A DNA stretch of 33,859 nucleotides from Bacteroides finegoldii DSM 17565 (GTDB taxonomy: Bacteria > Bacteroidota > Bacteroidia > Bacteroidales > Bacteroidaceae): positions 2,275 to 36,133 of the forward strand of contig NZ_GG688341.1 of assembly GCF_000156195.1 (NCBI RefSeq). The letters run 5' to 3'. This document shows positions 8,571 through 15,349 of this stretch, piece after piece. A program made the translations under genes and the position numbers. The number at the start of each line of letters is the position of its first letter. The stretch's first letter is position 1. A model generated the notes under the pieces. The model was not told where the DNA came from. It did no database searches and saw only the letters and a list, made by a program, of their open reading frames with translations.

Positions 8571-9251
8571 ATGAAAGAAAAAGTATCCGTACCTTTTATG
8601 CTGCTGGGCATTTTATTTAATGTATGCCTTATTGCGGCGAATCTTCTTGAGACAAAAGTAATCCAGATTGGTAGTCTGACCGTGACTGCAGGATTGTTGG
8701 TTTTCCCAATTTCTTATATTATTAATGATTGTATCGCCGAAGTATGGGGATTCAAGAAAGCCCGCTTGATAATTTGGAGCGGTTTTGCCATGAATTTCTT
8801 TGTTGTCACTCTCGGGCTGATAGCCGTAGCCATTCCAGCTGCCCCTTTTTGGGAAGGAGAAGAACATTTCGATTTTGTATTCGGTATGGCTCCCCGTATC
8901 GTAGCTGCCAGTCTGATGGCTTTCTTGGTTGGCTCGTTCCTCAATGCGTATGTGATGAGCAAAATGAAAATTGCCAGTCAAGGGCGTAACTTTTCCGCTC
9001 GTGCCATTTTGTCAACCGTTGTAGGTGAAACGGCGGATTCGTTGATATTCTTCCCGGTGGCTTTCGGAGGAATCATCGCTTGGAAAGAGTTGTTTATTAT
9101 GATGGGTATTCAGATTGTGCTGAAGTCCATGTACGAAGTGATTATCCTTCCGGTAACTATCCGTGTGGTGAAAGCTATTAAGCAAATAGATGGTAGCGAT
9201 GTTTACGATACCGATATATCCTACAATGTACTGAAAATCAAAGATATTTAA
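8571..9251 (+). CDS. yhhQ: Queuosine precursor transporter (YhhQ/DUF165 family)
   Basis: The 226-residue protein is an integral inner-membrane protein with about six hydrophobic segments (near residues 7-23, 30-48, 58-84, 103-125, 150-172 and 178-200). It has family motifs, including FPISYIINDCIAEVWGFKKAR and SFLNAYVMSKMK, and GETADSLIFFPVAF near 146-159. YhhQ of E. coli takes up preQ0 and preQ1; other members salvage queuine or queuosine. The exact substrate is not decided by sequence. It is first in a pair with queC (nine-base gap), which supports a role in queuosine supply. The polar residues in the NDCIAE and GETADS helices are conserved in the family. Confidence 0.9.
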   Translation: MKEKVSVPFMLLGILFNVCLIAANLLETKVIQIGSLTVTAGLLVFPISYIINDCIAEVWGFKKARLIIWSGFAMNFFVVTLGLIAVAIPAAPFWEGEEHFDFVFGMAPRIVAASLMAFLVGSFLNAYVMSKMKIASQGRNFSARAILSTVVGETADSLIFFPVAFGGIIAWKELFIMMGIQIVLKSMYEVIILPVTIRVVKAIKQIDGSDVYDTDISYNVLKIKDI

Positions 9252-9260
9252 GATAGATTT

Positions 9261-9920
9261 ATGAATAGAGAAGCAGCATTGGTTGTGTTCAGTGGAGGGC
9301 AAGACTCTACTACGTGTCTGTTTTGGGCAAAACGCAACTTTAAGAAAGTGTATGCTCTGAGTTTCCTGTATGGTCAGAAACATCAGAAAGAAGTGGAGTT
9401 TGCACGGGAGATAGCCCGGAAAGCGGAAGTGGAATTTGATGTGATGGACGTGTCTTTTGTCGGGCAACTTGGACATAACTCTTTGACTGACACTACAATG
9501 GTGATGGATCAGGAAAAGCCCGCAGATACTGTTCCCAATACTTTTGTGCCGGGGCGTAATCTGTTTTTTCTGAGCATTGCAGCGGTATATGCCCGTGAAC
9601 GCGGTATAAACCACTTGGTAACAGGGGTTTCCCAAACCGATTTCAGCGGTTATCCCGATTGCCGTGATTCCTTTATCAAGTCTCTCAATGTAACGTTGAA
9701 CTTGGCTATGGATGAACAATTTGTGATCCATACTCCTTTGATGTGGATTGATAAAGCGGAAACATGGGCTTTGGCCGACGAACTGGGTGTGTTGGAGTTG
9801 ATTCGTAATGAGACTTTGACGTGCTATAATGGCGTTCAAGGGGATGGCTGCGGACATTGTCCGGCTTGTAAGTTGCGTCGGGAAGGATTGGAGAAGTATT
9901 TAAAAAGTAAGAATCAATAA
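9261..9920 (+). CDS. queC: 7-cyano-7-deazaguanine (preQ0) synthase
   Basis: QueC turns 7-carboxy-7-deazaguanine into preQ0 using ATP and ammonia, on the way to queuosine in tRNA. The 219 residues have the PP-loop SGGQDSTTC (11-19) that binds ATP. The zinc site near the C-terminus is Cys188, Cys197, Cys200 and Cys203 (CYNGVQGDGCGHCPACK). Length is normal for the family. It starts nine bases after the transporter. queD and queE, which make its substrate, are not in this window. The next pathway gene, queF, lies 487 bases further on the same strand. Confidence 0.97.
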   Translation: MNREAALVVFSGGQDSTTCLFWAKRNFKKVYALSFLYGQKHQKEVEFAREIARKAEVEFDVMDVSFVGQLGHNSLTDTTMVMDQEKPADTVPNTFVPGRNLFFLSIAAVYARERGINHLVTGVSQTDFSGYPDCRDSFIKSLNVTLNLAMDEQFVIHTPLMWIDKAETWALADELGVLELIRNETLTCYNGVQGDGCGHCPACKLRREGLEKYLKSKNQ

Positions 9921-9921
9921 T

Positions 9922-9937
9922 ATCTCTACACAGAGAT
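9922..9937 (+). terminator. Weak hairpin after queC
   Basis: ATCTCT pairs with AGAGAT around ACAC, directly after the queC stop; six Ts occur 14 bases later, at 9947-9952. The stem is short and the T run is not adjacent, so it is at best a weak or partial terminator within the que locus. Confidence 0.3.
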
Positions 9938-9952
9938 TAAAATGTATTTTTT

Positions 9953-10067
9953 GCTGTCATCTGTCACATTCTTATAGATAAACAATTGATTATAAATTGT
10001 ATATCTTGTGACAGCAAGCAGTGACAGCAGCTAAATTTGAAGTTTTGTTGTCACATCTGTTGTCACC
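9953..10067. repeat. Cluster of TGTCA/TGACA inverted motifs
   Basis: The non-coding DNA after queC carries six copies of a TGTCA-type motif. GCTGTCA (9953) and CTGTCAC (9961) are forward; GTGACAGC occurs at 10008 and 10021 in reverse; GTTGTCAC occurs at 10047 and 10059 forward. The first pair can fold against the second pair as a stem, and the second against the third, so two alternative hairpins are possible. No open reading frame covers it. It could be a protein-binding array, a transcribed attenuator, or a decayed mobile-element end. Confidence 0.6.
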
Positions 10068-10134
10068 GGTAAGCTCCGGCTAGCAAATGATAGTAAGCTT
10101 TGTATCTACGGTAGTTTTGTCCGATAAGCGGTGG

Positions 10135-10310
10135 TTTAAATTAGTTTCAACAGCTTGAAACTGTTGTTTCATCGGTGAGAAACTAAAGTTTCAGTGGCAT
10201 GAAACTAAAGTTTCCGGTGCTTGAAACTATTGGTTCTGCTGTAAGAAACTATCTGTTCTCCAGTGTGAAACATTCTGTTTCATGCCGTGAAACACACCGT
10301 AACAAGTAAG
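10135..10310. repeat. Tandem 22-bp repeat array with internal GAAAC/GTTTC dyads
   Basis: Units in strict 22-base phase start at 10157, 10179, 10201, 10223, 10245 and 10267. Degenerate units flank them at 10135 and 10289. The model is GAAACT, three variable bases, GTTTC, then eight variable bases with a preference for GGTG-like content. Each unit is a small dyad. The phase is not a multiple of three, so the array is not coding. The unit length is close to two turns of the helix, which would place every dyad on one face. It lies just upstream of queF. Confidence 0.85.
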
Positions 10311-10407
10311 ATGAGGATAAAGCAAACGTGGGCTGGGAGTTGATGGTGATAGGTGATAGAGAAAATACGTTTTTTGTTTAGTGTAGAGCTCGTAACTAGT
10401 AAGTGCA

Positions 10408-10863
10408 ATGACTGAATTAAAAGACCAGCTTTCCTTATTGGGAAGAAAAACCGAGTATAAGCAAGATTATGCTCCGGAAGTATTGGAAGCCTTTGATAAT
10501 AAGCATCCTGAAAATGATTATTGGGTACGTTTCAACTGCCCGGAGTTCACAAGTCTGTGTCCTATTACCGGACAGCCGGACTTTGCGGAAATACGTATCA
10601 GCTACATTCCCGATATAAAAATGGTAGAAAGCAAGAGCTTGAAACTCTATCTTTTCAGTTTCCGTAATCATGGAGCCTTTCATGAAGATTGTGTGAATAT
10701 TATAATGAAAGATTTGATAAAGTTGATGAATCCCAAATACATTGAAGTAACCGGAATCTTTACTCCACGTGGTGGTATTTCCATTTATCCGTATGCTAAT
10801 TACGGTCGTCCGGGAACAAAGTTCGAACAGATGGCGGAACATCGTTTGATGAATCGGGAGTAA
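10408..10863 (+). CDS. queF: NADPH-dependent 7-cyano-7-deazaguanine reductase
   Basis: QueF reduces the nitrile of preQ0 to the amine of preQ1, the only known enzymatic nitrile reduction. The 151-residue length is that of the short (B. subtilis type) form. The catalytic Cys is residue 51 in FTSLCPITGQPDFA, and the Asp of that motif (58) is the proton donor. The NADPH-binding motif ESKSLKLYLFSFRNHGAFHED is intact. It is in the same direction as the transporter and queC but separated by a repeat-rich gap, so it may have a separate promoter; none fits the consensus clearly. A terminator follows the stop codon. Confidence 0.96.
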   Translation: MTELKDQLSLLGRKTEYKQDYAPEVLEAFDNKHPENDYWVRFNCPEFTSLCPITGQPDFAEIRISYIPDIKMVESKSLKLYLFSFRNHGAFHEDCVNIIMKDLIKLMNPKYIEVTGIFTPRGGISIYPYANYGRPGTKFEQMAEHRLMNRE

Positions 10864-10884
10864 CTGATAAATTGTATTTGGAAG

Positions 10885-10914
10885 AAAAAGGGAGATAAAT
10901 GATATTTCCCTTTT
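10885..10914. terminator. Terminator after queF
   Basis: AAAAGGGA (10886-10893) pairs with TCCCTTTT (10907-10914). The A run before and T run after the stem suit termination from either side: queF on the plus strand and the small minus-strand frame ending at 10923. Confidence 0.7.
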
Positions 10915-10922
10915 ATTACAAC

Positions 10923-11063
10923 TTATTGGGGAAGCTTTTTTAGCAATTCCAAAGTATTGGGTTCGATAGTCTTGTCCATGTCTGCATTGGATATGTCTAT
11001 ATCCCAAAACAAGTGGTGGGATAGTTTTGATATGTAATCCTTACTTTCTTGCATATTATCCAT
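10923..11063 (-). pseudogene. Short DUF6922-like fragment
   Basis: This 46-codon frame runs from an ATG at 11063 to TAA. Its central part (LSHHLFWDIDISNADMDK, about residues 14-31) looks like the conserved start of the DUF6922 family, small Bacteroidetes proteins often found beside nucleotidyltransferase-type toxin or defence genes. Full family members are about twice this length. Here the frame stops soon after the motif, with no matching continuation in the next 20 bases, so I read it as a truncated gene or a very short variant. A full partner gene is not present. It is downstream of rlmH on the same strand. Confidence 0.5.
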
Positions 11064-11140
11064 TATATTCTTTACAAAGAAACTGTTTTATTTGAAATCA
11101 GCCAAACAGATTGACTCTTTTAACATGACAGGCTATGTTT

Positions 11141-11614
11141 TTATTCGTGATGATACGGCCCTCCATTTAATATAGTCATAGCTCGATAAATCTGCTCCAC
11201 GAATATCAGTCGGATCATCTGGTGCGAGAAAGTCATCTTTGACATTGAAATCTTTTCGTGTGCCGCTTGATATACTTTTTCCGAAAAGCCATACGGTCCT
11301 CCGATAATGAAAACCAGTCGTTTATTCACCGTATTCATTTTCCGTTTCATATACTCGGCAAATTCAAGGGAACGCATCTCTTTCCCGTGCTCATCCAATA
11401 ATACCACCACATCACCCGGTTGAAGGGCTTTCAGAATCAGCTCCCCTTCCTTTTCTTTCTGCACCTCCATCGAAAGACTTTTTGTATTTTTCAGTTCGGG
11501 GATCACTTCCATATCAAAAGTGATATAACGTTTCGTACGCTGTATATAGTCGTTGATAGCTGTAATATAATGCTGTTCTACGGTTCGTCCTACGACGAGC
11601 AAGGTTGTTTTCAT
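11141..11614 (-). CDS. rlmH: 23S rRNA pseudouridine-1915 N3-methyltransferase
   Basis: RlmH is a SPOUT-class methyltransferase that methylates pseudouridine 1915 in helix 69 of 23S rRNA, using S-adenosylmethionine on assembled 70S ribosomes. The open frame reaches 11671, but the ATG at 11614 gives the usual 157 residues and the standard start (MKTTLLVVGRT). The knot region is visible as VVLLDEHGKEMRSLEFA and VFIIGGPYGFSEKV, and the C-terminal MTFSHQMIRLIFVEQIYRA is the family signature. The frame upstream of 11614 covers the promoter region and has no similarity to the family. Confidence 0.97.
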   Translation of the reverse strand: MKTTLLVVGRTVEQHYITAINDYIQRTKRYITFDMEVIPELKNTKSLSMEVQKEKEGELILKALQPGDVVVLLDEHGKEMRSLEFAEYMKRKMNTVNKRLVFIIGGPYGFSEKVYQAAHEKISMSKMTFSHQMIRLIFVEQIYRAMTILNGGPYHHE

Positions 11615-11639
11615 ATCTTTGCAATTGTATTTAATTGCA

Positions 11640-11647
11640 CAAAAATA
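11640..11647 (-). promoter_or_regulatory. -7 box for rlmH
   Basis: On the minus strand this reads TATTTTTG, matching TAnnTTTG, 26 bases before the chosen rlmH ATG. ATTG (11669-11672 complement) lies 21 bases upstream as a possible -33 element. This supports the shorter rlmH start. Confidence 0.6.
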
Positions 11648-11679
11648 GGCATTTTTTATGTTATTCTGCAATTAATGCT

Positions 11680-11687
11680 TACCTTTG
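11680..11687 (+). promoter_or_regulatory. -7 box for the DUF4783-nadC pair
   Basis: TACCTTTG matches TAnnTTTG and lies 56 bases before the ATG at 11743, divergent from the rlmH promoter. No good -33 box is seen. Confidence 0.5.
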
Positions 11688-11742
11688 CCTATCATTAGTT
11701 GAAAGTTTAAGTCTTTAAACTACAACTTAAAAGCTTGTATTT

Positions 11743-12135
11743 ATGAAAAAACGAGTGCTCGTAGGAATGGCCGCTTTGCTTCTTTCCTTCTCGTTGCTAA
11801 TGGCGCAGGAGATACCGGCAGGAGTGATTACGGCATTTAAAAGAGGAAGCTCACAAGAGCTGAGTAAGTATATGGGGGACAAGGTAAACCTGGTGCTCCA
11901 AGGTAGCTCGACAAACGTTGACAAACAGAAAGCGACCGCTGTGATGCAAGACTTCTTCACGAAGAATAAAGTCAATGGGTTTACAGTGAACCATCAGGGA
12001 AAGCGGGACGGGTCAAGTTTCGTTATCGGTACGTTGGCCACAACGAACGGAAACTTTCGTGTGAACTGCTTTCTGAAAAAAGTACAGGATAAATGTTTAA
12101 TACACCAAATAAGAATTGACAAAATCAATGAATAA
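11743..12135 (+). CDS. Exported DUF4783 protein
   Basis: The 130-residue protein has a signal peptide (about residues 1-21, cut after LLMA) and then one domain. It has the pattern of DUF4783, an NTF2-like fold in Bacteroidetes: IPAGVITAFKRGSSQELSKY, a central AVMQDFFTKNKV helix and a C-terminal FLKKVQDKCLIHQIRIDKI strand. NTF2-like domains bind small ligands or serve as enzymes; no catalytic residues can be named. The stop codon overlaps the start of nadC by eight bases, so the two are translationally coupled. The functional link to NAD synthesis, if any, is unknown. Confidence 0.85.
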   Translation: MKKRVLVGMAALLLSFSLLMAQEIPAGVITAFKRGSSQELSKYMGDKVNLVLQGSSTNVDKQKATAVMQDFFTKNKVNGFTVNHQGKRDGSSFVIGTLATTNGNFRVNCFLKKVQDKCLIHQIRIDKINE

Positions 12136-12976
12136 GGAAAAAGAACTGATCGACAAACTGATCGATCTTGCTTTTGCAGAAGATATAGGTGATGGTGACC
12201 ATACCACCCTGTCATGTATTCCCGCTACGGCAATGGGAAAATCAAAATTGCTTATCAAGGAAGTCGGTGTGCTGGCCGGTATCGAAGTGGCTAAAGAAAT
12301 CTTCAATCGTTTCGACCCGACGATGAAAGTCGAAGTGTTTATCAATGACGGTGCGGAGGTGAAGCCGGGTGATGTGGCAATGGTGGTGGAAGGTAAGGTG
12401 CAGTCCTTGCTTCAAACCGAACGCCTGATGTTGAACGTGATGCAGCGCATGAGCGGTATCGCGACCATGACACGCAAATATGCGAAGAAACTTGAAGGCA
12501 CTCATACCCGCGTATTGGATACCCGTAAGACAACTCCCGGTATGCGTATCCTTGAAAAGATGGCAGTAAAGATTGGCGGTGGCGTAAATCATCGTATCGG
12601 GTTGTTCGACATGATTCTGTTGAAAGACAATCATGTGGATTTTGCCGGAGGTATCGACAAGGCCATCACCCGTGCCAAAGAATACTGCAAGGAAAAAGGT
12701 AAAGAACTGAAGATAGAAATAGAAGTCCGCAACTTCGACGAACTGCAACAAGTGCTTGATTTAGGTGGTGTAGACCGTATCATGTTCGACAACTTCACTC
12801 CCGAAATGACTAAAAAGGCAGTAGAAATGGTGGCTGGCAAGTATGAAACCGAATCTTCCGGCGGTATCACCTTTGATACTCTTCGTGATTATGCCGAATG
12901 TGGCGTTGACTTTATCTCCGTCGGGGCTTTGACGCATTCCGTGAAAGGACTGGACATGAGCTTCAAAGCGTGCTGA
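12128..12976 (+). CDS. nadC: Nicotinate-nucleotide pyrophosphorylase (quinolinate phosphoribosyltransferase)
   Basis: NadC converts quinolinate and phosphoribosyl pyrophosphate to nicotinate mononucleotide, a step of de novo NAD synthesis. I use the ATG at 12128 (282 residues) over a TTG 12 bases upstream, because it starts the usual family N-terminus. Family motifs are seen: FAEDIGDGDHTT near the start, LNVMQRMSGIATMT, RVLDTRKTTPGMRILEKMAV (substrate-binding Arg and Lys), GGGVNHRIGLFDMILLKDNH, IEIEVRNFDEL and the C-terminal SSGGITFDTLRDYA. All are intact. nadA and nadB are not in the window. Confidence 0.97.
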   Translation: MNKEKELIDKLIDLAFAEDIGDGDHTTLSCIPATAMGKSKLLIKEVGVLAGIEVAKEIFNRFDPTMKVEVFINDGAEVKPGDVAMVVEGKVQSLLQTERLMLNVMQRMSGIATMTRKYAKKLEGTHTRVLDTRKTTPGMRILEKMAVKIGGGVNHRIGLFDMILLKDNHVDFAGGIDKAITRAKEYCKEKGKELKIEIEVRNFDELQQVLDLGGVDRIMFDNFTPEMTKKAVEMVAGKYETESSGGITFDTLRDYAECGVDFISVGALTHSVKGLDMSFKAC

Positions 12977-12983
12977 TTTTTTT

Positions 12984-13081
12984 CACCACAGAGGACACAG
13001 AGTACACAGAGGAATAATGATAGGAAATTCTTCCTATAAAGTAAGTTTAAATCCTCTGTGTACTCTGTGTCCTCTGTGGTG
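12984..13081. repeat. Long perfect inverted repeat (CACCACAG type) after nadC
   Basis: Two 30-base arms (12984-13013 and 13052-13081) are exact reverse complements. The 38-base centre contains its own seven-base stem, ATAGGAA/TTCCTAT, at 13020-13037. It begins seven bases after the nadC stop. The outer sequence CACCACAG...CTGTGGTG is shared with the element at 16944-17032. There is no T run at the expected place for a terminator. It looks like a short dispersed palindromic element, which if transcribed would form a very stable hairpin. Confidence 0.85.
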
Positions 13082-13184
13082 AATCTGTTTAACTTCTTTT
13101 AGCAATATCCATTGCAGCATTCCTCAAATTCTTGCGTCTAATGAGTAAAACGACGCAGACATACGTCCGATTTTAAAAAGGTAA

Positions 13185-13742
13185 TTGACTTTGGAAAACG
13201 AGATAGAACTGATAAAGGGCTGTCGGGCAGGAAAGGATTCAGCCCGAAAGGAACTTTACACCCTCTATTCCAAACAAATGCTGGCGGTATGTTTCCGCTA
13301 TACGGGTGATATGGATGTGGCGCACGATGTACTGCATGACGGTTTCATCAAGATTTTTACCAATTTCTCCTTTCGGGGCGAGTCTTCGCTCTGTACATGG
13401 ATAACCCGAGTGATGGTGACTCAAGCACTTGATTACCTGCGGCGGGAGAAACGGGTAAATCAGTTGGTGGTGCATGAAGAGCAACTTCCCGATATCCCCG
13501 ATATATCAGATTCGGGAGGAGGGGCAGGTATCTCCGAAGAGCAATTGATGACATTTGTTGCCGAATTGCCGGATGGTTGTCGAACCGTTTTCAACCTTTA
13601 TGTGTTTGAAGAGAAGTCACACAAGGAGATAGCCAAGCTGCTTCGTATTAAAGAGCATTCGTCTACTTCGCAGTTACACCGGGCCAAATATTTGTTAGCA
13701 AAAAGAATTAAAGAGTATAGGAACCATGAAGAAAGAAAATGA
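13185..13742 (+). CDS. ECF-type RNA polymerase sigma factor
   Basis: The 185-residue protein has sigma region 2 (DMDVAHDVLHDGFIKIFTNF near residues 43-62, CTWITRVMVTQALDYLRREKR near 72-92). An acidic, glycine-containing linker follows (about 100-120), then region 4 (HKEIAKLLRIKEHSSTSQLH near 147-166). There is no ATG at the front: TTG at 13185 or TTG at 13191 serves, and 13191 has the better spacing to an AAGG. The last 17 bases overlap the next gene, a membrane protein that is a likely regulator, so the pair is coupled. Target promoters are unknown. Confidence 0.9.
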   Translation: MTLENEIELIKGCRAGKDSARKELYTLYSKQMLAVCFRYTGDMDVAHDVLHDGFIKIFTNFSFRGESSLCTWITRVMVTQALDYLRREKRVNQLVVHEEQLPDIPDISDSGGGAGISEEQLMTFVAELPDGCRTVFNLYVFEEKSHKEIAKLLRIKEHSSTSQLHRAKYLLAKRIKEYRNHEERK

Positions 13743-14775
13743 TGAAATAACCGATCTGTTTCGCGCACGTCTCGCCGATACCGGGATGAATGTACGGGAT
13801 GGTTTTTGGGAAGAGCTTTCGCAGGATATTCCTGTGGCTTGTCAACATCGTCGTCGGCTCCTGCTCTTCCGTGTGGCGGCTGCGGCGTCCGTACTGCTTG
13901 TTCTGGCAGCTTCGTCGGCCACTTTCCTGTATTTCTCACCTAAAGAAGAGATGGAGGAAGCGTTTACCAAGATAGCCGCGACGAATGGAGGGCAGATGGA
14001 TGGAGACGGGATACGTGTCAATCAACTGCCGCTGCCGGTAGAACCGGTATTGCAGAAACCGGCTCCTCAGTCATTCGGAATGTTGTCGCAATATACGGAA
14101 GATGAGGACTCGCTTGCCTTTACTTTCTCGATGTCGTTCTCTTTCTCGTCCACGGCTACAGGGCATGAGCGCCCTTACGGTAACGAACGCCATAGTGGTT
14201 ATTGGCAGGCAGCGAATGGAAATACGGAAACTTCTGTCGGCCGGGAGGAAGAACGGGCGGATTTACCTGTGACTTCGGAGAAAATAATGAAGAAACGTTG
14301 CTGGGCTGTGAAAGCTCAAGTAGGCATGGCGCTTCCGGCAGAGGACGGTACTTACAAGATACCTGTTTCCGCAGGAGTAACAGTAGAACGAAAGTTGAAC
14401 GACTATCTGGGGATAGAAACCGGACTGCTTTATTCAAATCTTCGTTCGGCTGGACAGCATTTACATTATCTGGGTATACCCGTGCGGGTAAACGTGACAC
14501 TGGTAGATACGAAGAAAGTAGACCTTTATGCTACCGTAGGCGGAGTGGCGGATAAATGTATAGCCGGTGCGTCGGATAACAGTTTTAAGGAAGAACCTAT
14601 CCAATTGGCGGTAACTGCCGGTATTGGAATCAATTATAAGATTAATGACCGGCTTGCGGTTTTTGCCGAGCCCGGTGTTTCGCATCATTTCAGTACCGAT
14701 TCGAAACTGGCTACGGTACGCACGAAGCGGCCGACTAACTTTAACTTGCTCTGCGGACTTCGCATGACGTATTAA
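13726..14775 (+). CDS. Membrane-anchored protein with C-terminal outer-membrane-barrel-like domain (possible anti-sigma)
   Basis: Of the 349 residues, 1-44 are soluble, with a motif common to Bacteroidetes sigma partners (DGFWEELSQDIP, 25-36). A single hydrophobic helix follows (about 47-70, between RRR and SPKEE), then a low-complexity linker (about 75-195). The last 150 residues look like an OMP_b-brl/PorT-type small barrel: VTVERKLNDYLGIETGLLYS, LGIPVRVNVTL, DRLAVFAEPGVSHHF, ending NLLCGLRMTY. The coupling to the sigma gene and the N-terminal motif suggest that it holds the sigma factor at the inner membrane and that the barrel-like part senses in the periplasm. The fold assignment is from pattern only. 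Confidence 0.65.
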   Translation: MKKENDEITDLFRARLADTGMNVRDGFWEELSQDIPVACQHRRRLLLFRVAAAASVLLVLAASSATFLYFSPKEEMEEAFTKIAATNGGQMDGDGIRVNQLPLPVEPVLQKPAPQSFGMLSQYTEDEDSLAFTFSMSFSFSSTATGHERPYGNERHSGYWQAANGNTETSVGREEERADLPVTSEKIMKKRCWAVKAQVGMALPAEDGTYKIPVSAGVTVERKLNDYLGIETGLLYSNLRSAGQHLHYLGIPVRVNVTLVDTKKVDLYATVGGVADKCIAGASDNSFKEEPIQLAVTAGIGINYKINDRLAVFAEPGVSHHFSTDSKLATVRTKRPTNFNLLCGLRMTY

Positions 14776-14780
14776 CCCTT

Positions 14781-15311
14781 ATGAAAATGAAAAAAACACT
14801 ATTAATGCTGTGGATGGCTGTTTGCCTGATTGTATCTTTTGCGGGATGCAGTAGCGAAGAAATGGATTATAACAATCCGGATGTTGATCTCTTTGTGAAA
14901 CAATTGAAGGCGGGTACATATAAAATGAAGAATGATAAAGGAGTGGTGGAAGTGCCTCATTTCATGGAGGAGGATATTCCCGAACTTTTGAAATATGCGG
15001 AAGATCTGACAATTATTCCTTCGTTTCCGTCGGTCTATAATACGAACAACGGTAAGATCCGTTTGGGTGAGTGTATGCTTTGGGTGATTGAGTATATCCG
15101 TCAAGGTACACCTCCGTCGTTAGGCTGCAAGATGGTGCTGGCAAATGCTGAAAATTATGAGGCCATCTATTTCCTGACCGATGAGGAAGTGCTCGATGCA
15201 GCTGCCTGTTACCGTAGCTGGTGGGAGGAACGGCAATATCCTAAAACCCGGTGGACGATTGACCCGTGTCACGATGAGCCACTTTGTGGAACAGGCTATC
15301 GTTGGTGGTAA
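14781..15311 (+). CDS. Lipoprotein of unknown function (possible DUF4943)
   Basis: The 176-residue protein has a lipobox ending in Cys23 (VSFAGCSSEE). The residues just after the Cys (SSEEMD) resemble the Bacteroides surface-export signal, so it may be displayed on the cell surface. The body (YKMKNDKGVVEVPHFMEEDI, then LRLGECMLWVIEYIRQG) resembles a family I believe is DUF4943; I am not certain of the number. The C-terminus (CHDEPLCGTGYRWW) has two cysteines and a WW end. It follows the barrel-domain gene by five bases, so it belongs to the ECF operon. No role can be named. Confidence 0.7.
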   Translation: MKMKKTLLMLWMAVCLIVSFAGCSSEEMDYNNPDVDLFVKQLKAGTYKMKNDKGVVEVPHFMEEDIPELLKYAEDLTIIPSFPSVYNTNNGKIRLGECMLWVIEYIRQGTPPSLGCKMVLANAENYEAIYFLTDEEVLDAAACYRSWWEERQYPKTRWTIDPCHDEPLCGTGYRWW

Positions 15312-15349
15312 AAAGGAGAGAGCCTTCGGAAGATAAAAAACAATAAAAA

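Noticed and set aside
9012..9857. 281-codon frame on the minus strand
   Set aside because: It lies entirely opposite the transporter and queC, whose protein motifs are clear. The minus-strand product is rich in His, Cys and Ser without any domain, as expected from an antisense shadow.
10135..10310. CRISPR array
   Set aside because: The repeat units are contiguous at 22 bases with no unique spacers of constant length, the conserved part is only about 11 bases, and no cas genes are near.
8571..10863. Deazapurine DNA-modification (dpd) system
   Set aside because: The que genes could feed a DNA-modification system, but no dpdA, dpdB or other dpd gene is in the window. The set fits tRNA queuosine synthesis and salvage.
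12242..12751. 169-codon frame on the minus strand
   Set aside because: Antisense to nadC, with His-rich unstructured sequence; a shadow frame.
12984..13081. Classic rho-independent terminator of nadC
   Set aside because: The stem is 30 bases with no T run after it. The related copy at 16944 shows it is a dispersed element, although it may still affect transcript ends.
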